Assembly (NCBI RefSeq): GCF_023159225.1
Contig: NC_063163.1
Location: forward strand, 107,725,885 to 107,789,884
Length of the DNA stretch: 64,000 bases
Direction: 5' to 3'
From: Perognathus longimembris pacificus
Taxonomy: Eukaryota > Chordata > Mammalia > Rodentia > Heteromyidae
Shown: positions 35,117-50,300 of the stretch, piece by piece
Numbering within the stretch: position 1 is the first letter of the stretch
How the letters are laid out: each line of letters starts with the position of its first letter
The notes under the pieces: model-generated
Database searches by the model: none
The model's input: only the letters and a program-made list of their open reading frames with translations
What the model was told of the DNA's origin: nothing
Position numbers and translations under genes: made by a program

Positions 35117-35160
<44 letters not shown>

Positions 35161-38100
35161 TCACATGATCAAAGGCACAATTGAGCCGCCTTTGGTTTAT
35201 TTCATAAGAGTACTAATCCAGTCCTTGTCATCTTAACAACATCCCACAGGCACTACCTCCACCATCATTTTGGAGGCCAGGATTTCAGCCTAAGGATTTG
35301 GTGGCAAAACACACGTTCAGCCCATACCAAAAGAGAAAATCATGTAATAATGTCTCTGCTAAAAAGCCAATTTCTGCCTTGGTTAGTTTTCTTGTTTTAG
35401 CTGTTAAGGAAATTTGACAATTTAGTATCCGGAAGGGCTAGAAAGCCCTGTGGAGTCAGCAAATGATGAAGGGGAGATGGCTGGAAAGCCATTTGTGAGG
35501 TGTTCCAGAATTGAATCCAAGTAGAAGAGCAGAAAATAGATTCTCCTGACTGCGCAGCACATCTGCAGATTATTGCCCAAGACAGAATAGCATAGAGATC
35601 AGTGTTTGGCTGACTTGCTGGAGAGTGTCAATATGTCCGTCTTGTCTTCTAAAACTCAGACCCTCAAAGCTTCATTGACTGGGGCATTCAGGCTTGGAGA
35701 CTTCAGATTTTCTGCAAACCTCAACAGAGACACAGGAGATTGAATCTCAGGCCCTATTTTGAACTTGTCTGTTCATTTTCTTTGTTGTGTGGTGCTGAGT
35801 ACTTAGCAAAATGCAAAGGAGGAGGAGGCAAGAATGGAATAAATGTAGTTATAGAATTTAAAAAAAGACCCATCATGGTGCAAAGGGCAGTTTTGGCTTT
35901 GTTATGTCTTTGGCTTCTTTGTGGGTGGGAACCAAGGGCATGTAGGATAGCTTGTCCTTCCACACAATTCTAACTTATCTTCATTTGCAGATTTTCCCAC
36001 AGAGGACTGATATTTCAGGGAGAACCCAGTGACTCTAGGAAGAATGATCTCGAGCTGTTCTATCTAACCCCTGGGGAGAGATCAGGGAAGCAATAGTGGA
36101 TGGAGGAAGGCTATTTCATTTCATCCTCCTTTATTATCTCAATTAATTACAGTAGAAGCTCTTTAATCGACCTCAGTTTCAATGACTTAGTAGGTTAAGC
36201 AGTGCCCTGGATTTTTGCTATAAAATATACCAACTGAGCAGCCTTGGCATGCTGAAGGCTGATTCTACTTGGCACAAGCCCCCACCCATATCATCACTTC
36301 ACTGTGTTCCATCGTCAAGATCAGTGGTCTGTTCCCCAACCTGGTTGTGCTTGTCTTTATGACTATAACTGAGTAAGTCAAGGAAATATTGTACACACTG
36401 TTGAACTGCAACTGCAGTACGAGTCATTCTTGCTTTGTCAAAATTAAAGTAACACACATATACAATTTTCAGAAAAATCAAATGATACTATTCATTTGAC
36501 ATATAATAGCTCCATGATGAGCTGATAGTTGTGCTTTGTTTTGTTTTTTGCCAGTTCTGAGGCTTGAACTCAGGGCCTGAGCACTGTCCCTGACTTCTTT
36601 TTTTTTTGCTCAAGGCTAGTGTTCTACCTTGTGAGTCACAGCGCCACTTCTGGCTTTTTCTATATATGTGGTGCTGAGGAATTGAATCCAGGGCTTCATA
36701 TATACGAGGCGAGCACTTTACCACTAGGCCATATTCCCGGCCCCGAGCTGACACTTTAATCATTATGTAGTATCAGAATTCTCCTTCTCTTAAAAATCTA
36801 TGGATTTTGTTTATTTGTATGGTGTTGCTGGAGTTTGAAGTCAGGGCCTAGTGCTAGCTAACCAGGCATTTTACCACTTAAGCCACTTTTTTGTATGAAT
36901 TTAGCCACTCTAGTTTCCTTCTTTCTTTCCTTCCTTCCTTCCCCTCTCCCTCCCTGTCTCCTCTCTCTCTCTTTCTTCTTTCTTCTGGCAATACTGGGGT
37001 TTGAACACTCCAGTTTTTTGGAGGTTTTGTTGTTGTTGTTTTTTGTCAGTCCTGGGGCTTGGACTCAGGACCTAAGCACTATTCCTGGCTTTTTTTTGTT
37101 GTTGTTGTTGTTCAAGGCTAGTACTACCACTTGAGCCACAGCGCCACTTCTGGCTTTTTCTGTTTATGTGGTACTGAGGAATTGAACCCAGGGCTTCATG
37201 CATGCTAGGCAAGCACTCTACCACTAATGTACATTCCCAGCCAAACTCCAACTTTCTTATGCATACTATTTATGCATAGTTTCTTTCTCATGCGTACTTT
37301 TTTATGCATACTATATATTTTGGTTTCTCATTCCTTATGTAGATCTGTTGTATTTTCTTTGTGAGACAGTGTTTTACTAGGTATCACAGGCTGGCCTTGA
37401 ACTCACCATCCTCCTGTCTCAGCTTCCCTAGTGCTGGGATTATAGGCATGAACCATTATACCCAGCTTTAGATCTAAACAACTTTTATTTTTCTTTTTTT
37501 GTGTGGATCTTGGGGCTTGAACTCAGGGCCTGGGTGCTGTCCCTGAGCTTTTGTGATCAGGCTAGTGCTCTAACACTTGAGCCATATCCCCCCTTCTGAC
37601 TTTCTGCAGGTTTATTGGAGATAAGAGTCTCATGGACTCTCCTGCCTAGATTGGCTTTGAACTGTGATCTTCAGATCTCAGCCTCCTGAGTGCTGGTTAT
37701 GATAGGCACCTAAATGACTTTTTACATTTCTCTTCAGCCTCCAAAACTTTTTTTTTTCTTACAGGATTTCTTTTTTTTTTTTTTTTTCTTTTGGCTAGTC
37801 CTGGGCCTTGGACTCAGAGCCTGAGCACTGTCCCTGGCTTCCTTTTTGCTCAAGGCTAGCACTCTGCCACTTGAGCCACAGCGCCACTGCTGGCCATTTT
37901 CTGTATATGTGGTGCTGGGGAATTGAACCCAGGGCCTCATGTATACAAGGCAAGCTCTCTCGCCACTAGGCCATATCCCCAGCCCCTACAGGATTTCTTA
38001 TAGGGCTACAGGTGACAGATTCTGCTTTCATATAATTTGTGGGGTTTCCCCTTTTTTCAAGGATCACAGCCTTGCACTGCCTGTATCAGTGCCTGAAAAC

Positions 38101-41100
38101 AATTGGCTCATAGATTTTGTCCAGATGTATAGTTGCTAGGGCAGGAGGGATGTCTAACTATTATTCTGAAATGCCTTGAAGATTCTGTCTCTTCTTCCTT
38201 CCTTGCTTGCTTCTTTTGTGCCAGTGATGGGGCTTGAACTCAGGGCCTAGGCACTATCCCTTAGATTAGATTTTTTTTTTAACTCAAGGCAAGTGCTCTA
38301 CCACTTGAGCAACACTTAAACTTCTGGCTTTTTGGTAGGTAATTGGAGATAAGAGTCTTATGGACCTTCCTGCCTGGGCTGGTTTTGAACAACCATCCCC
38401 AGACTTCAGCTTCCTGAGTAGCTAGGACTACTGGCATGAGCCACTGGTGCCCATCTAGTAGGTGTGTTCTAAGGGTGGTTGGTGTTGGGCTCTCCTAGCA
38501 GGCTGTAGATGGAGAGCAGGACAGTCCTGACATCATATAGGGAGGATCACTTCTCCTTGAGGATGTCCAGGAAGATGTCGCCTTGGGTGTCCACACTAGG
38601 GTGGCCGCTGGGAATGAGGAACTAAAGTACCTCAGGGCTACCACGTATCATGCCAGCTTTCAGTGGAAGGTTCTCATCCATTTCAAAAACTTGTCTGATT
38701 CAAGAAAGGCAGGCATTCCTTTGCCATCAGACATCCAAGGGCCATCAGCTCCTGCTGTAGCTTCTTGCTAAGTGTGTGTGGTAGTGGTGGGGGAAGCACT
38801 GTCAAGTAGACAGGAACTCAGAGAATGGCACTGGCACTGCCTCTGCATTCATTGGAAGCTTTGAGCTACCAGGTGACACCTCTGAGGCTCATCCTTGCCC
38901 CAAAGCAGGAGAAGCATGCAGCTTGCTCACCTATGTGGTCAGACCCCTTTCTGGATCCAGTTCCTCTCCATCCTGGCAAGTAGGGACTGGAAAAAGAGGA
39001 TTTTTTCTTAGAAAAGACTAGTAGTTCACTTTAACCATATGGAAACAATGAGCAGGCTTAGTCCACCAAGGAACTTGGTCCCAGCGAAGTGCTGGTGGCT
39101 CATGCCTGCAATCCTAACTACTGTGTGGACTAGAATTCAAAAACAGCCCAAGAGAAAAGTCTGAGAGACTCTTATCTTTAATTAACCAGAAAAAAAAGCT
39201 GGATATGGTAGGGAAAAAAGTTCAAGTGGTAGAGTGCCACCCTTAAGTAAAAAAGCAGAGCAAGTAAGTAGGTAAATAAATAAATAAATAAGGAACTTAG
39301 CTCCACATGACCTGGCCTGAGAATTGTGTTCTGTATCCAGCTTTCCCTTAAGCACACACAGGCCAAGGAAACTCTCAATGGCACTTTTCATTTTTATGTC
39401 ACATTCTAGGAATAAAGCACTCATCTGCAGAAGCACTTTGCTGTTTTCAAAGTCCTTCCTGTCTGTGGTTCTTTTTTTTTTCTTTCCCAAGACTGGGATT
39501 CAAACTTGGTGCCTGATTCTCTTTGCTCATTGGCTATTGCTCTACCAACTGAGCCATGTCTTGAACCTCGTGTCTGTGGTTGTTAGTTCTCCTTCCGCTT
39601 TCTACTCTGCTCAAGATCCTGTCCTGGTAGAGCGGGGAAAGTCTGGGCATCCTCTGTAAAAGGAAGAAAGGTTTCTGAGAAATGACAAAAACAAATGGAT
39701 GAGAGCAGCATCTGGTAGGATTGAGAGAATATACAGGAGCCAGAAAACCAGGATTAGGTAGACCTCTTTACCTTATCCTGACAATTCTGACCTGTAGGCA
39801 TTGTGCCTATGAGGCGGATGGGAGAGAAAGCTCCTGCAGCCGCAGCCCATGCTCTTAACCTTTGAACAACAGGAAGAACTTTTCCCTAAAAGCCTCCTTC
39901 ATGCCTGGACTTTGAGGAAGAAACTTAGGAAGGGAGGTGATGAAGTTGAAAGGTGCATTATTAACAGTCAGTGAAGTAAACCCACTAAAATTAGCCACAT
40001 TTCAGACAATGCAACCATTCATTTGTTTTTTGTTTTCCTTTTTTGGTAGAGTTAGGGATCAAACCCAGGACTTTTTACTTTGTCACTGAGCTACATCCCT
40101 ACCTCTTGATTCTTTGAGATAGGGTTTCACTCTTAGCCCAGGATGGTCTTGATCTTCTGATCCTCCTGCTTCTACTTCCTGGGTCCTGGTATTATAGGCC
40201 TGCATCATCAGGCCCAGATAAACTTTCTTTTTTGTTTTGGTGCTGGTCCTGGAGCTTAAACTCAGGCCCTGGGTTTTGTCTTTGAACATCCCCCCCTCCC
40301 CCTCAGGTCTAGCATACTACCACCTGAACCATAGCTCCACTTGCAGCTTTTTGGAGGTAGAGTCTCATGGACTTTCCTGCCCAGGCTGGCTTTGTACCAT
40401 GATCCTTAGATCTCAGCCTCCTGAGTAGCTAGGATTACAGGAGGAGCCACCAATGCCCAGCAAACATCCTGTATTAAAAGAGCCCAATAGCTATACCCTT
40501 ATGATCACATAAGATGATGCTAAGTGAAATGAACTCCATGTTATGGAAACGATTGTTATATCACAGTTGTAACTACTTTCAACTTCCCATGTGTATCTGT
40601 AGCTTCTACTATTGATGATGTTCTTGTATCACCTTCCTGTGGTTGTATCTACACTATCTCTGTAATCTTATCTGAGTATATTGGAAACCATGTATACTGG
40701 TATTAGAACTAGGAAATTGAAAGGAAATACCAAAATTGAGAGACACAGGGTAAAAAAAGAAAAACAACTATAAAAGCAATACTTGCAAAACTGTTTGGTG
40801 TAAGTGAACTGAACATCGCATGGGGGGAAAGGGAAAGGGGGAGGAGGGAGGTGGGGTATGAGGGAGGAGGTAACAAACAGTACAAGTAATGTATCCAATG
40901 CCTAACATATGAAACTGTAACCTCTCTGTACATCAATTTGATAATAAAAATTTGGAAAAAACAACAACAACAGTATTGTTATTATAAAGGTGATATACAG
41001 AGGGGTTACAGTTACCTAAGTCAGATAAAGAGTACATTTCTTTTTGGACAATGTCACCCAACATTCTATATTTTATAGACAACACCAACCTCCCATTCTC

Positions 41101-44100
41101 CTAAATTCTGATGAAATCTAATAGCTGCTGCCAGAGGCTTCTTTTCATATAGCAATCCAGAAAACCAAAATCTCCAATTCCTAGTAAGAGCCATATTCCT
41201 ACCCCAGGATCGTCTGTCCCGTGGGAAGTTGTGACACTTGGGTATAGTTATGAACAAAGTGTGACAGCAAGAGTTTTGTTCTGCCTGCTGGGGAGCCGTG
41301 GAAACCAGGTGTCTACGGCAGGTGGCAGACTTGGCAGAGATGTAAGCATATGGGTTCCACAGCAGAAATAGATGTCACCAGCTGGCACCCTGGCCCCTCG
41401 AATGACTCCTTCACCTCCCCGTCTCACCCCTTCTCCAGGGTGAACCCAGATGGCATTTAAGACACATTTTTTTTTTTTTAATGTCTCAGTTCTGGTTTTA
41501 CACAGCAATAAGAAGGGGATTGTCAGGGCTATCTGCCAAGGTAAGACTTCAAGGAAGGAAGTCATTTTTGAGGATAAACTTCCATGGACCTGACTGCTGG
41601 CATGGAGTCTGAGCTGTTTCCTGATAGAAAGGGAAAAATGTGAATCCCCAGGGAGGCTAAGCAGCAGGCTAGCTCTTGGAGAGCAAGCAAAATGGATTCC
41701 TCCATGAGAGATGGCTGTGCAGACACGTTTTCTGAAATCTTTTTTGTTGTTATTGTTTTACTTTTCAGTTGAACTCAGGCCTTGTTTGCTAGGTAGGCAC
41801 TCTATCACTTGAGTACTGGTAGTCCTTCCTAGCCTGTATATGACTTTTTTTTTTTTTTTTGTCAGTCCTGGGGCTTCAACTCAGGGCCTGAGAACTGTCC
41901 CTGGCTTCTTTTTGCTCAAGGCTAGCACTCTACCACTTGAGCCACAGTGCTACTTCTGGCATTTTCTATATATGTGGTGCTGAGGAATTGAACCCAGGGC
42001 TTCATGTATACAAGGCAAGCACTAGGCCACATTCCCAGCTCCCATATACGACTTTTAATTCAGACTTATGGAAATAAAGTGTCAAGTGGTTAGGTGATTA
42101 AATTTGCAAGATCTGAATGTAAACACAAGACTGACTGTCACAGTTTGGGATAAGGCCAAGAATATTTTGTTGAACTTAAATATTGAGTCTCAATGGTTGT
42201 GGATTTCTAGACTTTTAGAAATATGAATTTAGAGAACACAGAGCAAGTGGACTAAATGCATTCTCTTTTCATCTTATTTATTTATTCATTCATTTACTTA
42301 TTTATTATTGTGTGGGTACTGGGACTTGAACTCAGGCTCTGAGAACTATCCCTTAGCTTTTTCATTTAAGGCTGCTACTCTGCCACTTGAGCCACATTTC
42401 CATTTCTGACATTTTGCTGGTTAACTGGAGGTAAGAGTCTCCCAGATTTGTCTGCCTGGGCTGCCTTTGAGCCAGTATCCTCAGATGTCAGCTTCCTGAG
42501 TAGCTAGGATTGCAGGCGTGAGCCAGAGGCACCTGGCTCTTTCACTTTTTCTTGTTGCTTAGTTATGCTTCAGTCCATGTGGCCTGCTTGTTCAGTGGTA
42601 TGCCACACGAATCATCACATCACATCACATTACATCACATCACATCACATCACATCACATCACATCACATCACATCACATCACATCAACAGCCCTGACAC
42701 CATGCATGGATTCCAACTACAGGGTTGTCTTTCATCCAATTCATAAAGCTGTGCCTGTTTGAACTGGAACATCTCACCCCTTAAGTGTCTAGTACGATAA
42801 AATCTGGATCCTTTCCTACCTCACCCCATACTGAATGTGTCTTTGCTGCAGGAATTGGCTGCTTTGTTGCTAGCCTCACAAAGGGTGCTGGTTTGCACAG
42901 GGATGCGTGGTTACAGAATTCAGATCCACTGATCCTTTCCAGCCAGAATGATGCTAGCTGCTCTTTTCCCATCATCCCTTTCTGGCCGTGCTGGGCTTGA
43001 TGATATCTTCTGTGCCACAGGGGCACATTTGGAACTAGATGGAACTCAGACTCCTCTAGCTTCTCTCTGAAGACAGTGGGCTGGGCTGGCCTCTTGGTAT
43101 CAGAGTCCTAGTCCTGCTGGTGGTCAATGTCCCATCTTCCTCTCCTCTCCTCCAGATCCATGAGAAAGAGGAGGAAGAGTTCAATGAAAAGAGTGAAAAT
43201 GATTCTGGTATCAACGAAGAGCCCCTGCTCACAGCAGATCAGGTAAGAGTATCGCTTTCAATTCTTGGGAATTAAAAAAAAATTATCTTTAGTTGTACAA
43301 AGGATCTGTCATTTAACAAAGCAGTTTATGAATACAATATATCTTGATCAATGTCACCCTTTTCAAAGTTCCCACCCTTCCCCCCTTCCCACCCTTCCCT
43401 CCCCTTCCCTCACTCTTCTTAATTTTGTGGGATAGCCATTGGATTCTTGACTGTATTCTCCTCTTCTTCTGTTCATTCATCCACCCCTTTTCCCTTGACC
43501 CCACCTTGGTGTTTTATTTGCTGAACTTTGCCTTTCTAAGGAATTATCCTATTTGAATTCTCCTTTGAACCTAGCATATTTCAGTTAATACATTTCTACA
43601 CACTTGCATACCACCCAACGTATTTCCTTATAAGTTTATAAGCTAAATCTAGCTAGTTCTTGGGAAATTTTATTGTTCTGATAAAGAGAAAACTGTAAGA
43701 GGACATATGTCAATGGCTACATCGCCTAAGACAGAAAGTGCATGCTCTTTTGGTTGCTGAGTTGATGCCTCAAAATATCTTTCTTTTGGGGGCAGTGTGG
43801 TATATGGGGCTTGAACATAGGGCCTTAGACTTTTGCTTGGCCTTTTCATGGCCAGCACTCTACCATTTGAGCCACACCTCTACCTCTGGCCTTTTGTTGG
43901 TTAATTGGAGAGAAGAGTCTTGAAGATTTGTCTGGTTTCAAACCTTGATCCTCAGATCTCAATCTCTTGAGTAGCTAGGATTACAGAGGTGAGCCATGGG
44001 TTCCAGAAGCAACTTATCTTTTGATAAAGGGTTTAATTTTCTTTATGCTTCTGTTTACCCACCTGTAGAGAACATGAAGGTACTTCTTGATGCTTGGATT

Positions 44101-44243
44101 GGTTGATAACTGAGACAGGCCTTGTCTTTACTAGCTTCAGCTCCTGCTAAGTCTCCCATAATTCCTTGTACATGGAGTTAGAACACTTAAAGGAACATCC
44201 CAAATACCCTTTCTTCCAAAACTAGAAGTGATGGTAATTATAC

Positions 44244-44298
<55 letters not shown>

Positions 44299-47200
44299 GC
44301 ATGTTTTCTCACATATTCATGGAACAATGAAAACTTTTAGCCTTCCAAAGGCAATCTCAGAGTTACTTTTCTCCTTGAGAATATATAGTGTTTCACTTTT
44401 AGGATTAAATTAATTTAAATATTAGTTTGAATCATTTGTTACTTAGTACAGATGTTGAGTCTCTGGATTTCTGATTCAACTTTGTGTGTGTGTGTATGTG
44501 TGTGTGTGTAGGTACGTCTGTGTTTGTAATGTGGCTTGAATTTCTTTGTTCTAAATTGGAGCTCTACCACTTGAGTCACAGCTCCACTTCTGGCTCTTTG
44601 TTTGTTAATTGGAGGTAAGAGTCTAACCGACTTTTCTTCCTGGGATGGATTTGAACTGTGATCCTTAGGTCTTAGTCTCCAGAGTAGCTAAAATTGCAGG
44701 CCTAAGCTACTAGTACCCAGTACACTCTCATTATTTATGCAGAGGCTTGATTTCTGTCTTTTCTTTGTGTGTAAGCAGGTAACATGTCCTTAACCTTTCT
44801 GGCAGTTGCCAATCAATGTGCCGGAGCTGTGCCCACTCCATCATTAAGATGAGAGCTGAGGCTTTCTCCCCTCTCTCCGCTCTCCAGACCCCTCTCCTCT
44901 TTTAATATTTTACAGTACTTATTTTTACTTCTGGCCCAGCACCACTCATTTCTGTCTAGGTGAATTCTGAAGAAACAGTCTTCTTCTGCCGCATTTTGAC
45001 TTGTTTTGGGAATGCTTTCTTTTTTGCTTTTGTTTTTTCCAGTCACATGTTTTGTGATAACTAATGGAGTTTGTTTTGGGGATGTCATCAAGCAGATAAA
45101 ATATTTTCCCACTTAGAAATAAAATGCTCAGCAAATTGAAGTAAATGCTCTCTTCCAAACAGCCCTGCCTCCATTTCCTGAAAGAGTAGTTTATTTCCAA
45201 TAAAACATTCATCTAAATGGAGCTCTTGGAAGAGATTTCACATGAAGAGTGCTTTACATTAAAGAAAGAGTATGTGTAAGCCTTTGCTAAGGTCTATTTT
45301 TATTATTATTCAATATCTATTAAGAAATGGGCTTGGTGGGGTCAAGGGCGGGGAATAAATGACGAGAAGGGAGGAGAATGCAATAAAGAATTTTGTATAT
45401 CTGGGCTGGGAATGGGGCTTAGTGGTAGAGTGCTTGCCTAGCATGTATGAAGCCCTAGGTTCAATTCCTCAGTACCACATAAACAGAAAAAGCCGGAAGT
45501 GGTGCTGTGGCTCACGTGGTAGAGCACTAGCTTTGAGCACAGAAAAGCTCAGGGACCGAGCCCAGGCCCCGAGTTCAAGCCCCAGGACCAGCAAAAATAC
45601 ATAAATAAATAAATAAAAACAAATTTTAAAAAGGAATTTTGTATATCCTACAAAATGAAGAAAAGTGAGGGAAGGGGTGGGTTGTGTGGGATGAGTGAGA
45701 ATGTTGAAAGGGGTGACATTGATCAAGAAGCATTGTAGGGGTTGGAGGCATGGCTCACTTGGTAGAGTGCTAGCCAGTGAGCAAAAACATCAAGTACATA
45801 GTCTGAGTCCTGGCCTCAGATCTGAAAAAAGAAAGGATGCATTATATTCATAAACTGCTTTGTTGAATAGCAACTGTTTTATATGACAACTAATAGATAA
45901 TAAAAACATTTTTTAAAAAAGAAATGGACCAGGTGCTGGTGGCTTACTCCTGTAACTCTAGCTATTCAGGGGGCTGAGATCTGAGGATCGCAGTTTGCAA
46001 TCTGCCCAGGCAAAAAAGTTCATGAGACTCTTATCTCAATAAACAACTCTGAAAAAGCTAGAAGTGGTGCTGTGGCTCGTTTGATAGCATGCTAGCCTTG
46101 AACACAAAGAAGCTCAAGGACAGTGTCCAAGCCCTGAGTTCAAGCCCCAGGACTGGCCAAGAAAGGAAGGAAGGAAGGAAGGAAGGAAGGAAGGAAGGAA
46201 GGAAGGAAGGAAGGAAGGAAGGAAGGAAGGAAGGAAGGAAGGAAGGGGAGGGAGGGAGGGAGAAAGGAAGGAAGGAAGTAAAGTAGGAAGGAAGGGAGGA
46301 AGGAAGGGAGGAAGGAAAGAAGGAAGGAAGGAAGGAAGGAAGGAAGGAAGGAAGGAAGGAAGGAAGGAAGGAAGGAAGGGTATTGATGCAGGAATTTTAC
46401 AGACAGTAACATGAGACTCGTCCTTATCTGACTAAAACACACGCTGGTACTACTCCCCCTCTAGCAAGAAACAGTTCCACATTTTCTTGTGCACTTTCCT
46501 CAGGTAATTGAGGAGATAGAGGAAATGATGCAGAATTCCCCAGACCCTGAGGAGGAAGAGGAGGTCCTGGAAGAGGAGGATGGAGGAGAAACCTCATCCC
46601 AAGCAGACTCGGTCCTGCTGCAGGAGATGCAGGCCCTAACACAGACCTTCAACAACAACTGGTCCTATGAAGGTGAGGGTCCTTGAGTGGGCAGGGCTCT
46701 CCAAAGATGGTGTACTTATCCAATGCCAGGCAACTTACAAAAGGCCCACTGTGGGCTGGGAATATGGCCTAGTGGTAAAGTGCTCGCCTCGTATACATGA
46801 AGCCCTGAGTTTGATTCCTCAGCACCACATATACAGAAAAAAAGCCAGAAGTGGAGCTGTGGCTCAAGAGGTAGAGTACTAGCCTTGAGCAAAAAGAAGC
46901 CAGGGACAGTGCTCAGGCCCTGAGTCCACACCCCAGGACTGGCAACAAAAACAAAACAAATAAAACAAAAGGCCCACTGCCCTGGAGCAGAGGTTTATAG
47001 ATCCAGCTCATGGACAACACCTTCCCTACTTGGTATCTGCAGAGAAGTTATCAGCCCCCCCCCCTTTTTTTTTGATGGTCCTGGGGCTTGAATTCGGAGT
47101 CTGAGCATTGTTCCCAAGGTTTTGTGCTCAAGGCTATCACTCCCTCACTTGAACCACAGCTCCACTTACAGCTTTCTGGTGATTAGTTGGAGATACAAGT

Positions 47201-47348
47201 CTTGAGGACTTTCCTGCCCAGGCTGGCTTCAAACAATCCTCGGCTCTTGGCCTCCTGAGTAGCTAGGATTACAGGGGTGATCCATGGGCACCCAGCAAGA
47301 AGTTATCATTTTTGGCAAACAGACAAACAAAAATCAGACAAAACACGC

Positions 47349-47383
<35 letters not shown>

Positions 47384-50300
47384 GAGGAAAATTTAAATGA
47401 CAAAACCAACTAAACCAAAGGAAAAAGACTAAAACAAAATAAATGGGAGAATCTGAGGGCCACTATCCAAAAGCAATGAGGGATACCACCATAAAATCAA
47501 TGAAACAAACAAACAGACTGTAACGATGATAGTTCATCATTCTAGAATGATCTGTCTTTGTCAGATCCTATCCTATGTATCATCTCCCAACAACCACACA
47601 CCAGCCCCACTAGGATGGCGTTAATTGTCTTCCAGAGGTTAAAGGACTGGTCCAAAGCCACTGTTGGAGAAATTGAATAGAAAACAAAATCTCATCCCCA
47701 CCCAGAAAAGCCTTACCACCAAGGTATTAGAGGAAGAAAGCAGCTTTATTATTAAGTAAACATTAAAGGGGGTGGGGGTGGGGGTGAGTGTGTGTCCCAA
47801 GCAGAGGAAATCTCATTCTCCCATAGCCAAGGGGATGGAGCCCATCATGCTGAAGTAGCTTAGCGATTGGGAGCCAGGTGGCTGACTTAAGCCCCTCTGC
47901 TTCTAGAACAGTGGGAGTTTAGGCCTCATCTTCTTGGATGATTGTATTTCGAAGCAGGGAGTCCCAGGCCTCTAAGGAAACTTTCCTGAACCATGGAGAC
48001 CCTAGGAGGCTTCTTTATCCATTAAAAGACCAGACAGACATTTGAAAAAGGACAAAGAAATTCTGAAAGAAAAAGGAAGTGGAGGATAGGCAAGAGCTCC
48101 CCTTCCCTTTCTTCCCCTCCCTCCTCTCTCTTCCACCTCTCCCTTTCCCTTCGCCCCTCTCCTCCCCTCCCCTTTCCCCTCCTCTCCTTTCTTACTGACC
48201 CTTCCTCCCTCCCTCCCTCCCTTCTTTCTTTCTACAGTGCTGGAGATCAAACCCAGGTCCTCACACAAATTCTGCCCTTGAGCTACTGCTCCCCTCACCC
48301 CAGCCCTCTTCCTGTATTTTCAGTGGGGAGAGGCTAAATTCTCATTTTAAATCTGTATTTGCCCTTGAACCAGTATCTCATGAACCCTCCCGAAACCCCC
48401 GAACCCTCTCTTTTGACAGAGAGGTTAACTCCATCATCCAGTCTCTTTATCTCTGAAGCATAATAACTCTGAGCACAGGTTTCAAAGGAAGGGCTGGCTG
48501 GAGGGTGAAATGAAAAAAAGAAAAAGAAAAGAATCACAGCAAAAGCAAACTAAAAGGAGTAGGTCCATCCATCTGCAGGAGGGTCTCTTCCTGGAAGGGG
48601 TCCCCACATGTGGGGATGGAGAAAAGATAGGTGGGTCAGGGGGCTGGGGATATAGCCTAGTGGCAAGAGTGCCTGCCTCGGATACACGAGGCACTAGGTT
48701 CGATTCCCCAGCACCACATATACAGAAAACGGCCAGAAGTGGCGCTGTGGCTCAAGTGGCAGAGTGCTAGCCTTGAGCGGGAAGAAGCCAGGGACAGTGC
48801 TCAGGCCCTGAGTCCAAGGCCCAGGACTGGCCAAAAAAAAACAAAACAAAAAAAAAAAAGATAGGTGGGTCAGAGTAAACAGGTTGAAGGGCAGGTAAGA
48901 AGTAGCCAGACTCTTGCCTGGCATCCTGAGGACAACCTCTAAAGGGCAGAGAGAGACGGGGAGGTGGATGGTGCAGAAAGCCGCCGAGGTGATTGCCTGG
49001 CTGAGTTCACTGCCACCCCAATCGGGCCATTCTTGGCCACACAAAGGCCCCACACATAGAAGTGTTTGCTGGGAAGCAGAGTGAAATGGCAAAATAAAAA
49101 CCCCACAAAAAAACCGAAGGAGGAGGAGGAGGGCGCCAAGGAGCAAGACAAAGGGGAAGGTTGAACTGAGTCAGCAAGCACCCAGGCAACACAGGAATGG
49201 GGTGGGGTGGGGAGGGAGTGGGAGGGGAGGGTAACAGATTCTAAGGTTAAAAAGGAAAGGCACCATTAATCAAAGGTGAACTTTCAAAGATGGTCTCTAA
49301 ATCTCTTTTATTTAGTTCACTAATACTTTAAGTGGCTCATACTAATGGAACATATTTATACAGTCTAGCATGGCATTTCAATATCTAACTGTGTGTAAAT
49401 GATCAGATCAGGGTAAGTGGGGCCACTGTTACCTCAGACATAACATTTCTTTATCTTGGGAACTTTATTCCCCCTCCACACCACCCAGAGGATTATAGAC
49501 ACAATCATCGTAGCTAGCTTGTTAGTTGAGATGGGATCTAACCAACTTTTAGTCTGAAGCATGACCCTCTGATCTTTGACTCTCAAGTAGCTGGAACCAT
49601 AGGTGTAAGCCACCATGCTTGCCTGTCAGCTGCATGTTGTTTAGTTCTTGGGGGAGGGTTTGAACACAGGCTGTTCACCCAATTAAAACATATTAGGGTT
49701 TACACTTCTCTACTGCTTGAGCCATGCCTCCGGCCCTTTTTGCCCTGGTTATGTTTTAGATAGGGTCTTGCTTTTTGCAAGGACTGGCTTGGATCCTGAT
49801 CTCCCTATTTAGACTTCCCACTGTAGCTGACGTGACAGGTGTATACCGCCATACCAAGCATTTTCAGATGAGATGGAGTCTTATGATTTTTTTTTTTTTG
49901 GTCCAAGTTGGTCTAGTGTTGGGGACAGCTGTGCCTTTAAGAGTCCACAGCTGGCTTTAGCCCGTCCTCTCTTCTTCAGCCTTTAACAGGAAGAGAAGCA
50001 CCCACCCCTGGGGGGCGAACATGTGTGTGCCATCATGGCGGGAACTTCTACAGAGACCCAGCTCTTGGGGGGCTGTAGTCCCCACCCATAGAGGAAGTTC
50101 GTGGCATCACCGTGACGGACACGGTCTTTAGCCTATGACTGGCCCTTTGGCCAATCCCCCTCCTTTCCCGCCATTACCGTTATATACCACCACCCCCCCC
50201 CCCAATTAAATCCTGTGAGACCCGTTCAGCCATCAGGCTGTGTCCCCAGAATTTTCTTCCTGCGTTGAACACGTGAGGGGGCTGACGGGGAAGGGGATTT

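Noticed and set aside
38453..38769. Functional intronic UBE2C retrogene
   Set aside because: Stops, frameshift, a roughly 50 bp deletion and loss of the active-site Cys.
46161..46380. CRISPR-like or satellite array
   Set aside because: 4 bp units without spacers in a vertebrate intron; a microsatellite.
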